Counted from the first letter of the stretch, positions 1-8,483 are shown. The stretch is DNA of 64,000 nucleotides from Flavobacterium sangjuense (GCF_004797125.1 NZ_CP038810.1:434001-498000); one strand, 5' to 3'. The notes: a model not told the origin generated them from the sequence alone. Numbers and translations: made by a program.

Positions 1-1082
1 AACGTGGTGAATGGTTTAAAATGGTAACTTCAAACGGAGGAACTAACAACGCTAACACTACAGAAGACAGAACCTATTATTTCGAAGTTTTCCCTTCGAA
101 CAATACAGAATTAGGTTTGTGGATGGAATCAGAAAGATTGATGCATCCGGTTATCAACCAAATTGGTGTTGATACGCAAAACGAAGTAGTAAAAGAAGAA
201 AAAAGACTTCGTGTTGACAATCAGCCTTATGGTCAATTGATTGCCGAAGTAAAGAAAAACATGTTTAAAGTGCACCCTTACCGTTGGGCAACTATCGGTT
301 CTATGGAGCATTTAGATGCTGCAACTTTAAAAGAGTTTCAGGATTTTAACAAAAAATTCTATTCTCCAAACAATGCGGTTTTAGTAGTTGCGGGTCAAAT
401 TGACATTGCACAAACTAAGGCGTGGATTCAAAAATATTTTGGGCCAATTCCAAGAGGTGTTGAAATCAAAAAACAAACTTTCACAGAAGCCCCGATTACA
501 GAAACAATCAGAGCAACTTACGAAGATCCAAACATCCAAAAACCAATGGTAGTTGCTGCATATAGAATTCCATCTATGAAAACTCGTGATGCGAGAGTTT
601 TAGATATGATTTCTACATATTTAAGCAACGGTAAAAGTTCTAAATTGTACAAAAAAATCGTTGACGATAAGAAAATGGCTTTGCAAGTCGGAGCGTTCAA
701 TTATGCACAAGAAGATTACGGACAATACATTCTTTACGGAATGCCACAAGGTGATTTTACTTCAGCTGACTTAATCAAAGAAGTTGATGAAGAAATTGTG
801 AAATTACAAACTGATTTAATTTCTGAAAAAGATTTCCAAAAATTGCAAAACATCAACGAAAGCAATTATGTAAACGAAAATTCAGGGATTGAAGGTGTTG
901 CCGAAAACTTAGCTACATACTATTTATTGTATGGAGATGTTAATTTGGTTAATACAAATATCGACATCTTACGCTCTGTAACTCGTGAGGAAATGAGAGA
1001 GGCTGCTAAAAAATACCTTAATCCAAACCAACGTTTGATTTTGGATTATGTACCTGCAAAAGACAAAGCTGAAAATAAATAA
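1..1082 (+). CDS. M16 family zinc protease, C-terminal part (cut by window start)
   Basis: This is the 3' part of a pitrilysin/insulinase-like (M16) metalloprotease. The reading frame is open from base 3 and enters as RGEWFKMV, so the ATG at 21 is an internal methionine and not the start. The expected HxxEH zinc motif lies upstream of the window. The visible part keeps NGGTNNANT, typical of the active-site half-domain, and a Glu-rich helix (NEVVKEEKR) that in this family supplies the third zinc ligand. A second half-domain follows and ends at the stop at 1080-1082. The next gene, 14 bp downstream, is a second M16 protein without a zinc site, so this one is probably the catalytic member of a two-subunit periplasmic peptidase. 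The family is certain. The substrate is unknown, and the missing N-terminus prevents checking for a signal peptide. Confidence 0.9.
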   Translation, partial: RGEWFKMVTSNGGTNNANTTEDRTYYFEVFPSNNTELGLWMESERLMHPVINQIGVDTQNEVVKEEKRLRVDNQPYGQLIAEVKKNMFKVHPYRWATIGSMEHLDAATLKEFQDFNKKFYSPNNAVLVVAGQIDIAQTKAWIQKYFGPIPRGVEIKKQTFTEAPITETIRATYEDPNIQKPMVVAAYRIPSMKTRDARVLDMISTYLSNGKSSKLYKKIVDDKKMALQVGAFNYAQEDYGQYILYGMPQGDFTSADLIKEVDEEIVKLQTDLISEKDFQKLQNINESNYVNENSGIEGVAENLATYYLLYGDVNLVNTNIDILRSVTREEMREAAKKYLNPNQRLILDYVPAKDKAENK

Positions 1083-1096
1083 TAAACCGTAAGACA

Positions 1097-3151
1097 ATGA
1101 AAAAATCAATTATACTATTATCAAGCTTGTTTTTAACTTTAACTATGCAAGCACAAGACAGATCACAGCCAAAACCTGGTCCATCGCCAGTTTTAAACAT
1201 AAAAAAACCTGAAACTTTTGCGTTACCAAACGGATTAAAAGTTTTGGTAGTTGAAAACCACAAACTTCCAAGAGTTTCATTCAATTTAACTATTGACAAT
1301 GCTCCTTATGCTGAAGGAAACAAAAAAGGTGTTGATGATTTAACCAGCAGCTTAATCGGAAACGGTTCAACAAAAACTACAAAAGATGCTTTTAACGAAG
1401 AAGTAGATTTCCTTGGAGCTGATATCAGTTTCTTTTCTTCAGGAGCTGCTGCCAACGGATTGTCTAAGTATTCCAAAAGAATTTTAGAGTTGATGGCTGA
1501 AGGTGCTTTATCACCAAACTTCACTCAGGAAGAATTTGATAAAGAAAAAGAAAAACTTATCGACGGATTAAAAGCACAGGAAAAAAGTGTTACTGTAGTT
1601 GCCGGAAGAGTTGAAAATGTTTTGGCTTATGGTAAAAATCATCCTGCCGGAGAATATTTGTCTGAAGAAACTATTAATAACGTTACTCTGGCTGATGTAA
1701 AAGCAAATTATGCAACTTACTTCGTTCCTGAACGTGCTTATTTAGTTATCGTTGGTGATGTGAAAACAAAAGATGTGAAAAAAATGGTTGAGAAACTATT
1801 TGGTTCATGGGTAAAAGCTACAGCACCAAGATTAACATATTCTAATCCAAGCAACGTTCAGTATACACAAATCAATTTTGTGGATATGCCAAATGCGGTT
1901 CAGTCTGAAATCTCATTGATTAATACTGTAAATCTAAAAATGTCAGATGCTGATTATTTCCCTGTGATTTTAGCTAATCAGGTTTTTGGTGGCGATTTCA
2001 ACAGTTATTTGAATATGAATTTGAGAGAAGCTCACGGTTGGACTTATGGAGCACGTTCAAGCATTGGTTTTGACAAAAACATCTACAGCAAATTCAAAGC
2101 AAATGCTCAGGTAAGAAATGCCGTTACAGATAGTTCTGTGGTAGAATCTTTAAAAGAGCTAAACAAAATCAGAACTGAAAAAGTTACAGACGAAATGCTA
2201 AACAGCGTGAAAGCTGGTTACATTGGTCGTTTTGTAATGCAAGTTGAAAAACCGGCAACTGTTGCCCGTTATGCTTTAAATATTGAAACCGAAAGTTTGC
2301 CTGCAGATTTTTATGAAAACTATATCAAAAACATCAATGCCGTTACACCGGAAGATGTTATGAGAGTTGCCAACAAATATTTCTTAGCTGATAATTTACG
2401 TATCGTAATTACCGGAAAAGGTTCAGAAGTTATTTCAGGATTGGAAAAACTAAAAATTCCAATGTTCTATTTCGACAAATTCGGTAATCCTACTGAGAAA
2501 CCAGCTATGAAAAAACCAGTTCCTGCCGGAGTTACTGTAAAATCAGTAATCGATGCTTATGTAGCAGCGATTGGTGGTGACAAAGCAGTGAAAGCGGTTA
2601 AATCTATTGCTTATACTGGTTCTACAACTATACCACAGGCTCCAATGCCTTTGTCTTATTCATCAAAAACGGATAACAAAGGAAGAATGGCTGTTGAGCT
2701 TTCTATGGCCGGAATGGGTTCTATAATGAAGCAGGTTGTAAACGGAAATACCGCATACATGATGCAACAAGGTCAGAAAAAAGTTATGGAAGGTGATGAT
2801 CTTGCAAAAATGAAAGAAAGCGCAGTATTATTCAACGAAACTTTATTGGGAACCAAAACCGGAGTAACAATTTCAGGAGTTGAGCCAATGAATGGTTCTG
2901 ATGCTTATGCTGTTGTTGATGGTGACACTACTTATTATTTTGATGTGAAGTCAGGTTTAAAAACTGCCGAAGCTACTACTGAAGAACAAGGTGGACAAAA
3001 AATGACCCGAGTAACAAACTTCAACGATTATAGAGCTGTAAAAGGAGTTAAAGTACCTTTCAACACTATTATGAATGTTGGTTTTGAATTGGACATCAAA
3101 ATGAGTGATGTGAAAATCAACGAAGGTGTTTCTGATGCCGATTTTCTATAA
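1097..3151 (+). CDS. M16 family protein without zinc motif, with extra C-terminal domain
   Basis: The product has 684 residues. Residues 1-20 form a signal peptide (hydrophobic core, then MQAQ). Residues about 37-460 are an M16 protease fold, but where HxxEH should stand the sequence reads GVDDLTSSLI (residues 78-87), with no His and no zinc ligands. Such non-catalytic M16 subunits pair with an active one in mitochondrial processing peptidase and in many bacterial pairs, and the active partner is immediately upstream. Residues about 480-684 form an additional domain rich in strands and Gly (for example IGGDKAVKAVKSI), resembling the lipid-carrier-like folds attached to Bacteroidota M16 proteins. 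That resemblance is an impression, not a proven assignment. The gap to the upstream gene is 14 bp, so the two are almost certainly one transcript. A rho-independent terminator follows at 3172. Confidence 0.9.
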   Translation: MKKSIILLSSLFLTLTMQAQDRSQPKPGPSPVLNIKKPETFALPNGLKVLVVENHKLPRVSFNLTIDNAPYAEGNKKGVDDLTSSLIGNGSTKTTKDAFNEEVDFLGADISFFSSGAAANGLSKYSKRILELMAEGALSPNFTQEEFDKEKEKLIDGLKAQEKSVTVVAGRVENVLAYGKNHPAGEYLSEETINNVTLADVKANYATYFVPERAYLVIVGDVKTKDVKKMVEKLFGSWVKATAPRLTYSNPSNVQYTQINFVDMPNAVQSEISLINTVNLKMSDADYFPVILANQVFGGDFNSYLNMNLREAHGWTYGARSSIGFDKNIYSKFKANAQVRNAVTDSSVVESLKELNKIRTEKVTDEMLNSVKAGYIGRFVMQVEKPATVARYALNIETESLPADFYENYIKNINAVTPEDVMRVANKYFLADNLRIVITGKGSEVISGLEKLKIPMFYFDKFGNPTEKPAMKKPVPAGVTVKSVIDAYVAAIGGDKAVKAVKSIAYTGSTTIPQAPMPLSYSSKTDNKGRMAVELSMAGMGSIMKQVVNGNTAYMMQQGQKKVMEGDDLAKMKESAVLFNETLLGTKTGVTISGVEPMNGSDAYAVVDGDTTYYFDVKSGLKTAEATTEEQGGQKMTRVTNFNDYRAVKGVKVPFNTIMNVGFELDIKMSDVKINEGVSDADFL

Positions 3152-3171
3152 TTGAAATTTAAATAGATACT

Positions 3172-3206
3172 AAAAAGACCGTTAGCAATAGCGGTCTTTT
3201 ATTTTT
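3172..3206. terminator. Bidirectional terminator between M16 pair and EamA gene
   Basis: AAAAGACCG at 3172-3180 pairs with CGGTCTTTT at 3192-3200 around a 10-base loop and is flanked by A and T runs, so it can stop transcripts from both sides. It overlaps the stop codon of the minus-strand gene. Confidence 0.8.
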
Positions 3207-4065
3207 TACTTGATAAGTAAACGCCAATCAAAATAATAAAAGCACCAACAAACTGCAAAGGTGTGAGCATTTCATTATCGAGAAGTCCCCAAAAGAATGC
3301 CACCACCGGAATCAAATAAGTAACCGAAGTAGCAAAAACCGGAGACGAAATTTGTATCAGTTTGTAAAAAAGCACATTGGCAATACCTGTTCCTATTATT
3401 CCCAAAACCGCCACAAAAATCATGGCATGCTGTATTTTTTCTAAATGAACCACTTGAAAGAAATCGGTAAAAGACAAAACAATTAAAGCCGGAAACAACA
3501 TCACTAAAAAGTTACCAACTGTTATGGTTAATGGCTTTATATCGGACAAATATTTTTTTATGAAATTCACATTCATCGCATAACAAATCGACGCAATCAA
3601 TACCAGTATGGTGTACCAATAATTCTGATTCGGGTTGTGAACTGCTCCGTTGAAAATCAATAACATCGTCCCGATTAACCCGACGATTACACCAAAAATT
3701 TGTGATCGTTTAAAATCCAAACCAAAAACAATCGCGCCTAAAATTAAGGTGTTCAATGGCGTTAAAGAATTGAGTATCGAACTCACCGAACTGTTAATCT
3801 CTGTTTGGGCAATTGCAAAAAGATATGCCGGAATAAATGTTCCAAACAAAGAAGTCAGTGCAATATACTTCCACTTGTTTAACGGAATTGTGGTGATGTT
3901 TTTAAAACCAATGATCAAAAGAAAAATGGCACAAAAAATTATCCGCAACGAACCCAGCTGAAACGGATTTAAACCATCTAATCCTTTTTTAATTAGTATA
4001 AAAGAACTTCCCCAAATCAAGGCAAGTGCTATAAGAATAACCCATTTTAATTGTAGTGATTTCAT
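3199..4065 (-). CDS. EamA/DMT-family transporter
   Basis: A 288-residue integral membrane protein with about ten hydrophobic segments arranged as two similar halves, the hallmark of the drug/metabolite transporter (EamA) superfamily. The first helix contains ALIWGSSFILIKKGL, a recurrent N-terminal signature. The second half begins near residue 145. Members export amino acids, metabolites or drugs across the inner membrane, and the substrate cannot be deduced here. The gene stands alone: it converges with the M16 pair through a shared terminator and diverges from the lipoprotein gene at 4176 across a 110-bp AT-rich gap. No consensus -7 box was found for this strand. Confidence 0.88.
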   Translation of the reverse strand: MKSLQLKWVILIALALIWGSSFILIKKGLDGLNPFQLGSLRIIFCAIFLLIIGFKNITTIPLNKWKYIALTSLFGTFIPAYLFAIAQTEINSSVSSILNSLTPLNTLILGAIVFGLDFKRSQIFGVIVGLIGTMLLIFNGAVHNPNQNYWYTILVLIASICYAMNVNFIKKYLSDIKPLTITVGNFLVMLFPALIVLSFTDFFQVVHLEKIQHAMIFVAVLGIIGTGIANVLFYKLIQISSPVFATSVTYLIPVVAFFWGLLDNEMLTPLQFVGAFIILIGVYLSSKK

Positions 4066-4127
4066 ATACGTTTTTCAAGACATCAAATTTTGTAATTATT
4101 TTAAGAATAATCACTTTTATTTTTTAC

Positions 4128-4135
4128 TAATTTTG
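4128..4135 (+). promoter_or_regulatory. Putative -7 box (TAATTTTG) for the HMA lipoprotein gene
   Basis: The box matches the Bacteroidota TAnnTTTG element 40 bp before the ATG at 4176. No clear -33 TTG is present at the usual spacing, so this is a sequence match only. Confidence 0.4.
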
Positions 4136-4175
4136 TCCATGATTAAAATAATCACAATTAATAAATTCTAAAATT

Positions 4176-4556
4176 ATGAATTTCACCAAATCGCTATTAA
4201 CTTTTGGACTTGCTTCAACCCTTCTGTTTAGCTGTAAAGATACTGCCGGGAAACCTGTTGCTGGAACAGATGAGACGAGCACTAAGAAAGAAGTTACCGT
4301 TGCTGCAAAACCGGAAACTGCAAGTTTCAAAATCGAAGGAATGACTTGCGCCATGGGTTGTGCTAAAACAATTGAATCCAAATTATCTGGACTGGAAGGC
4401 GTTCAGAAAGTAACCGTTGATTTTGACAAAAAAGAAGCAACTGTTGATTTTGATGCTGCGGTTCTAAGTCCGGAAAAATTAGCAAAAACTGTTGAAGCTA
4501 CCGGTGATGGTGAAACTTACAAGGTTTCGGGAATGCAGACAAAAGGAAAAGTATAA
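4176..4556 (+). CDS. Lipoprotein with heavy-metal-associated (HMA) domain, CxxxC variant
   Basis: A 126-residue protein. Residues 1-20 form a lipoprotein signal ending in LLFSC, so the mature protein should start at a lipidated Cys20. After a Thr/Lys-rich linker, residues about 48-120 form a ferredoxin-like HMA domain as found in copper chaperones and the N-termini of P1-type ATPases. The metal loop reads GMTCAMGCA (Cys58 and Cys62), with three residues between the cysteines instead of the two in the classic GMTCxxC loop. The domain is known to bind soft metals such as Cu(I), so a role in envelope copper handling or sensing is inferred. No ATPase or efflux gene is adjacent. A strong terminator follows, and the gene is monocistronic. 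Confidence 0.85.
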   Translation: MNFTKSLLTFGLASTLLFSCKDTAGKPVAGTDETSTKKEVTVAAKPETASFKIEGMTCAMGCAKTIESKLSGLEGVQKVTVDFDKKEATVDFDAAVLSPEKLAKTVEATGDGETYKVSGMQTKGKV

Positions 4557-4574
4557 TTCCAAAAAAAATATAAT

Positions 4575-4604
4575 AAAAAAGTCCCGTTTAATCGGGACTT
4601 TTTT
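4575..4604. terminator. Bidirectional terminator between HMA lipoprotein and gldD
   Basis: AAAAAAGTCCCG and CGGGACTTTTTT form a perfect 12-bp stem with a 6-base loop. A and T runs on both sides serve the two convergent genes. Confidence 0.9.
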
Positions 4605-5166
4605 ATTTCCATTTTATTGTTTCCATCAAACGCTGCATGTCATTTTTGATATAATCAGCGGCAGGCATAATCGAATCAAATTTGGGCTTTGCATAAAAAT
4701 ATACCGAACCTGTTACAAAATGTTTGATGCTGTCCGTAGCGTAAAATTGGGCGTTTGTAGCCGCATTTCCATCGACGCGATAGAACATCCCGTATACTTT
4801 ATTGTCATTGTTTATGTATGGTTGTTCCAAAATATCATCCGCTTTTATGACGTGTTTATACGTCAGTGTTTGCGCATCTCGCAACAACGAATCAATATTT
4901 TTATTTACCGTTTTATAGGTCAAATAAATCGTCGCTTTCATTTTTGGATAATGAATGGAAAAACCACACTTTTTATCTTCTTTGATAATAGCATCTTCAT
5001 TCATCTCAAATTCAAACGGACAATGATTGCTAAACAAAGCATATTTGGCAACAGGATAATCCAATCGCAGCTGGCTGGCAGGTTTTGGCAACACTTCATC
5101 TTTACAACTGAAAACCAAAATCAACAGCATTGTTACCACAATAAAACCCAATGTTCTTTTTATCAT
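4603..5166 (-). CDS. gldD: Gliding motility lipoprotein GldD
   Basis: A 187-residue lipoprotein: residues 1-21 form the signal with LVFSC as lipobox (Cys21). The body matches GldD in its conserved run LDYPVAKY and in CPFEFEMNEDA. In Flavobacterium johnsoniae GldD is required for gliding, and gldD mutants also lose functions tied to type IX secretion. The biochemical role is not settled. It is the last gene of the ssb-gldE-gldD set with only 7 bp after gldE, so co-transcription and probably translational coupling are expected. The same order is known from F. johnsoniae and is one of the best lineage markers in the window. The identification rests on sequence and context together and is secure. 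Confidence 0.93.
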   Translation of the reverse strand: MIKRTLGFIVVTMLLILVFSCKDEVLPKPASQLRLDYPVAKYALFSNHCPFEFEMNEDAIIKEDKKCGFSIHYPKMKATIYLTYKTVNKNIDSLLRDAQTLTYKHVIKADDILEQPYINNDNKVYGMFYRVDGNAATNAQFYATDSIKHFVTGSVYFYAKPKFDSIMPAADYIKNDMQRLMETIKWK

Positions 5167-5173
5167 TTTTAAC

Positions 5174-6469
5174 TTATTCGAGAGTTACTTTTAATTGTTT
5201 TATTCTTTTCTTATCGACAGCTTCAATGGTGAAACGCACATTTGAAAAATGGATTTTCTGTCCTTTTTTGGGGAAATTACCTAAAATTTCTAATATAAAT
5301 CCGGCCAATGTTTCAGCTTCACCTTTACTGCTTTCAAATACTTCTTCATCAACATCAACTATTCTGTAAAAATCCTTGAGGTTTATTTTTCCTTCAAACA
5401 GGAAATTCTTGTCGTCAATTTGGGAGAAATTCAAATTTTCATCATCAAACTCATCCGAAATATCGCCAACAATTTCTTCGATTACATCTTCCAACGAAAC
5501 CAAACCCGAAGTCCCACCATATTCATCAACCACAATGGCTAAGTGACTTTTTTTACTTTGGAATTCTTTTAACAAATCGTCCAGCTTTTTGTTCTCAGGA
5601 ACAAAAAAGGGTTCTCGTATCAATTTGTTCCAGTCGAATTCCTTTTTATTGATATGCGGAATCAAATCTTTTACAAACAAAACGCCTTCAATATGATCAA
5701 TGCTTTCTCTGTAAACCGGAATCCTGGAATAGCCTTTGTCGACTATCTTTTGATAAATCTCGGCAAAAGTTTCTTCCATTTCGAGTGCAAAAATATCAAT
5801 TCTCGGACTCATTACCTGCTTTGTGTCTGTATTTCCAAACGAAACTATGCCTTCTAGTATTTTTTGTTCTTCGGTAGTCGTGTCTTCTGTTGACGTTAAC
5901 CCTAATGCCTGCGACAATTGATCTACCGAAATGTTTGATTTTTGCTTTCCTAATTTCTCATGCAAATAGATGCTCACAGCTCGCATAGGCAAACTAATTG
6001 GCGAAAGCAGTTTGTCTAGTATCGACATCGGATTGGCAACAAACTTTGAGAATCGGACATTGTTTCGGCTGGCGTAAATTTTTGGCAACACTTCGCCAAA
6101 TAAAAGAATAAGAAAGGTTATGAGTATTACCTCAACAATAAACTTTAGGATTGGAGAAGTAATAGCTTCAAAAAGGGAATTCCCAATAAAAGAGAAAATT
6201 ATCACGACGCCAATGTGACTGAAATTATTTGCTACCAATATGGTTGCTAAAAGTTTCTTTGGTCGTTGCAGTAATTTCGAAATTAGGTTTGCTTTTGAAG
6301 CATCTTTCTCTGATAAAGTGTTTAGGTCTTGTTGTGTAAGCGAAAAAAGTGCTACTTCTGCAGCAGAAACCATGGCAGAGCAAAATAAAAAAAATGCAAT
6401 AGCTATAGTTCCAAAAAGCAAGTTGGTGTCAATAGTTGCTAAGAAATTAGTACTGGGCTCCGGGTCCAA
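5174..6469 (-). CDS. gldE: Gliding motility-associated protein GldE (CNNM/CBS-domain protein)
   Basis: The product has 431 residues. Residues about 15-175 hold three to four hydrophobic segments of a DUF21/CNNM-type membrane domain. Residues about 205-330 hold a CBS pair (MSPRIDIFALE, VDEYGGTSGLVSLEDVIEEIVGDI), and residues about 345-431 form a CorC/HlyC C-terminal domain. This architecture is shared with Mg/Co efflux proteins. GldE is the gliding-associated paralogue, and work in F. johnsoniae showed that extra GldE can partly compensate for gldD defects. It lies between ssb (25 bp upstream) and gldD (7 bp downstream). The CBS pair suggests adenine-nucleotide sensing (inference). Without its neighbours it would be called a CorC-family hemolysin-like protein. 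The adjacent gldD makes the GldE call firm. Confidence 0.9.
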   Translation of the reverse strand: MDPEPSTNFLATIDTNLLFGTIAIAFFLFCSAMVSAAEVALFSLTQQDLNTLSEKDASKANLISKLLQRPKKLLATILVANNFSHIGVVIIFSFIGNSLFEAITSPILKFIVEVILITFLILLFGEVLPKIYASRNNVRFSKFVANPMSILDKLLSPISLPMRAVSIYLHEKLGKQKSNISVDQLSQALGLTSTEDTTTEEQKILEGIVSFGNTDTKQVMSPRIDIFALEMEETFAEIYQKIVDKGYSRIPVYRESIDHIEGVLFVKDLIPHINKKEFDWNKLIREPFFVPENKKLDDLLKEFQSKKSHLAIVVDEYGGTSGLVSLEDVIEEIVGDISDEFDDENLNFSQIDDKNFLFEGKINLKDFYRIVDVDEEVFESSKGEAETLAGFILEILGNFPKKGQKIHFSNVRFTIEAVDKKRIKQLKVTLE

Positions 6470-6494
6470 TGAAGTAGAGATTAGTTAAACAATA

Positions 6495-6932
6495 TCAGAA
6501 CGGCAAATCGTTTTCGGGAGCTGCCGGACTTGGTGCTTCAAAATTACTTCCTTTTGGTTCTGCATTTTGTGTTGTTTTTAGTCCGTCAACTTCTTTTTTG
6601 GTAGTCAAAAATGTAAATTCGGTAACTTGTATTTCGGTAGTATATTTTGTTGTCCCGTCTTCGGCTTGCCATTGGCGCGATTTTATTCTGCCTTCCACAT
6701 ATATTTTATCACCTTTTGATAAATACTTTTCGCAAATTTCGGCGGCTTTATTTCGCACTACTAAATTGTGCCACTCGGTAGAGGTGATTTTTTCGTTAGT
6801 TTGTTTGTTGATATAGACTTCGTTGGTTGCCAAAGGAAAGCGGCCAATGCAATTCCCGCCATCAAAATAATGCATCTTTACTTCGTCACCAAGATGACCA
6901 ATTAACATTACTTTATTTAAGGTACCATTCAT
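6495..6932 (-). CDS. ssb: Single-stranded DNA-binding protein
   Basis: A 145-residue SSB with an N-terminal OB fold (residues 1-105; MNGTLNKVMLIGHLG, then WHNLVVRNKAAEI and YVEGRIKSRQW) and the acidic C-terminal tip ENDLPF, which recruits repair and replication partners. The protein covers ssDNA during replication and repair. It is the first gene of an operon with gldE and gldD, so a replication protein is expressed with two gliding proteins. A promoter with both boxes lies at 6957-6986 inside the 3' end of mutY, and a 14-bp palindrome sits at its presumed start point. Confidence 0.96.
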   Translation of the reverse strand: MNGTLNKVMLIGHLGDEVKMHYFDGGNCIGRFPLATNEVYINKQTNEKITSTEWHNLVVRNKAAEICEKYLSKGDKIYVEGRIKSRQWQAEDGTTKYTTEIQVTEFTFLTTKKEVDGLKTTQNAEPKGSNFEAPSPAAPENDLPF

Positions 6933-6937
6933 TTCTC

Positions 6938-6951
6938 AACTAAATTTAGTT
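6938..6951. promoter_or_regulatory. 14-bp palindrome at the presumed ssb transcription start
   Basis: AACTAAATTTAGTT reads the same on both strands. It lies between the -7 box (6957-6964) and the ssb ATG, covering or just following the likely +1. It could be an operator or a short 5' hairpin. The function is inferred from position only. Confidence 0.4.
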
Positions 6952-6956
6952 TCACC

Positions 6957-6986
6957 CAAATTTACTACTTTTTTTTGAAAGTCAAA
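6957..6986 (-). promoter_or_regulatory. Promoter of ssb-gldE-gldD (TTTG-N18-TAAATTTG)
   Basis: On the minus strand TTTG (6983-6986) is followed 18 bases later by TAAATTTG (6957-6964), a full match to the Bacteroidota -33/-7 consensus, 25 bp before the ssb start. Confidence 0.7.
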
Positions 6987-8022
6987 GCCATTCTTTTTCA
7001 ATAAAATTATAAATCACAATTGGAAAAGGGAATTTAGAAGCTGATTCACAATCCATTCCGCTATCAAGCGTTCCTGCTACCTTAATTTGCCAGAATTTTA
7101 TTGTCAGATGTTGGTGCGAAAGTTTGTGAACAATACCTTCCGAATTGCATAATTGTATTTCAAGAATTTGGTTTTTTACAAAATTTTGATTTTGAATCAA
7201 CTCCAAAATTGCGATATCGCTTTCTGCTGTTTCTGTTTCAAGCAATGGAAACTCATATAGATTGTGCCAAATGCCTTTTTGCGTTCGCTTGCTAATAATG
7301 GTTTTGTTATGCTCATCCGAAAAAACCAAATAATTAAAATAGCGTTTGCTTACTTTAGTTTTTTTAGATTTTACCGGAAGCTGCGTTACTTTTTTCTTTT
7401 GCAGAGCCAAACAACTACCATTAAAAACGCAATTGCCACAATCCGGATTTTTGGGCACACATTGCAAAGCACCAAATTCCATTATAGCTTGGTTGAATAA
7501 ATTAGCTTGTCCTTTTGGCAATAATGCTACTGCTAATTGCGTAAACTCTTTTTTGGCTCCAGCCGAAGCTATATCGGTTTCCACATCAAAATAGCGCGAC
7601 AAGACTCTATACACATTTCCATCAACTACAGGAACATTTTCGTTATAAGCAAATGATGCGATTGCGCCCGCGGTGTATTCACCAATTCCTTTTAAATGTA
7701 ATAAGGCTGAATAAGTTTTTGGAAATTCTCCGTTAAGTTCAAAGGCAATTTGTTTGGCTGTTTTATGCAGATTCCTGGCTCTTGAATAATAGCCCAAACC
7801 CTGCCACAATTTTAGCACATCTTCTTCATCGGCATTAGCCAAATCAAAAACCGTTGGAAATGATTCTGTAAAACGCAAAAAATAAGGCAATCCTTGCGCA
7901 ACCCTTGTTTGTTGAAGCATAATTTCTGAAAGCCAAATCGTGTACGGATTCGTGTCATTGCGCCATGGCAAATCACGTTTGTTTTGTAAATACCATTGAA
8001 TAAGTACTTTAGGAAAATTCAT
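6982..8022 (-). CDS. mutY: A/G-specific adenine DNA glycosylase MutY
   Basis: A 346-residue base-excision enzyme that removes A mispaired with 8-oxoG. It has the helix-hairpin-helix glycosylase core with catalytic Glu33 (SEIMLQQTR), the HhH-GPD stretch GIGEYTAGAIASFAY and Asp134 (VVDGNVYRV). A [4Fe-4S] cluster site follows, with Cys188, Cys195, Cys198 and Cys204 in the canonical C-x6-C-x2-C-x5-C spacing. Residues about 225-346 form the NUDIX-like 8-oxoG recognition domain. It is monocistronic and diverges from the HU gene. A TATTTTTG box lies 18 bp before its ATG. Its 3' end carries the ssb promoter. No anomalies. Confidence 0.95.
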   Translation of the reverse strand: MNFPKVLIQWYLQNKRDLPWRNDTNPYTIWLSEIMLQQTRVAQGLPYFLRFTESFPTVFDLANADEEDVLKLWQGLGYYSRARNLHKTAKQIAFELNGEFPKTYSALLHLKGIGEYTAGAIASFAYNENVPVVDGNVYRVLSRYFDVETDIASAGAKKEFTQLAVALLPKGQANLFNQAIMEFGALQCVPKNPDCGNCVFNGSCLALQKKKVTQLPVKSKKTKVSKRYFNYLVFSDEHNKTIISKRTQKGIWHNLYEFPLLETETAESDIAILELIQNQNFVKNQILEIQLCNSEGIVHKLSHQHLTIKFWQIKVAGTLDSGMDCESASKFPFPIVIYNFIEKEWL

Positions 8023-8039
8023 AGCTAAATTGTGGATTA

Positions 8040-8047
8040 CAAAAATA
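8040..8047 (-). promoter_or_regulatory. Putative -7 box (TATTTTTG) for mutY
   Basis: A minus-strand match to TAnnTTTG, 18 bp upstream of the mutY ATG. No obvious -33 box. Confidence 0.45.
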
Positions 8048-8081
8048 AATCTTTATGTGATTAAATTTTAATAGATTATGC

Positions 8082-8113
8082 TTGAAATATTGTTTTTATT
8101 ATTCATATATTTG
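8082..8113 (+). promoter_or_regulatory. Promoter of HU gene (TTG-N21-TATATTTG)
   Basis: TTG at 8082-8084 and TATATTTG at 8106-8113 match both Bacteroidota promoter elements. The ATG follows 45 bp downstream after an A-rich leader. Confidence 0.65.
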
Positions 8114-8157
8114 CAACCTCAAAAAAATTACATAATTAATAATAAATACGAAAGAAA

Positions 8158-8451
8158 ATGACGAAAGCAGATATCGTAGCAAAGATTTCAGAAAGAAAAG
8201 GACTTGAAAAAGGAGATGTTCAAGCAGTAGTTGAAGCGTTTATGGAAGAAGTAAAATCTTCTTTAGAAACTGGAGACAATGTTTATTTAAGAGGTTTTGG
8301 TAGCTTCATTATCAAAACTAGAGCTGAAAAAACTGGAAGAAACATTTCAAAAAATACGACAATCAAAATTCCAGCACACAACATACCTGCATTCAAACCT
8401 GCAAAAGTATTTGTAGAATCAATAAAAACCAATACTGAAGTAGCAGTATAA
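8158..8451 (+). CDS. hup: HU family DNA-binding protein
   Basis: A 97-residue histone-like protein: N-terminal helices (MTKADIVAKISE), then the HU/IHF signature GFGSFIIKTRAEKTGRN, and the DNA-gripping arm around NIPAFKPAKVF. It forms dimers that bend and compact the chromosome. The start is clear from the MTKADIV N-terminus. The small basic peptide gene 32 bp downstream probably shares its transcript, which would end at the hairpin at 8569. Confidence 0.93.
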   Translation: MTKADIVAKISERKGLEKGDVQAVVEAFMEEVKSSLETGDNVYLRGFGSFIIKTRAEKTGRNISKNTTIKIPAHNIPAFKPAKVFVESIKTNTEVAV

Positions 8452-8483
8452 AAAATATTTATTAATCAAAAAATAACCAGCTT

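Noticed and set aside
4492..5172. Plus-strand open frame of 226 codons opposite gldD
   Set aside because: It runs antisense through gldD and its terminator, has no family-like sequence and no promoter.
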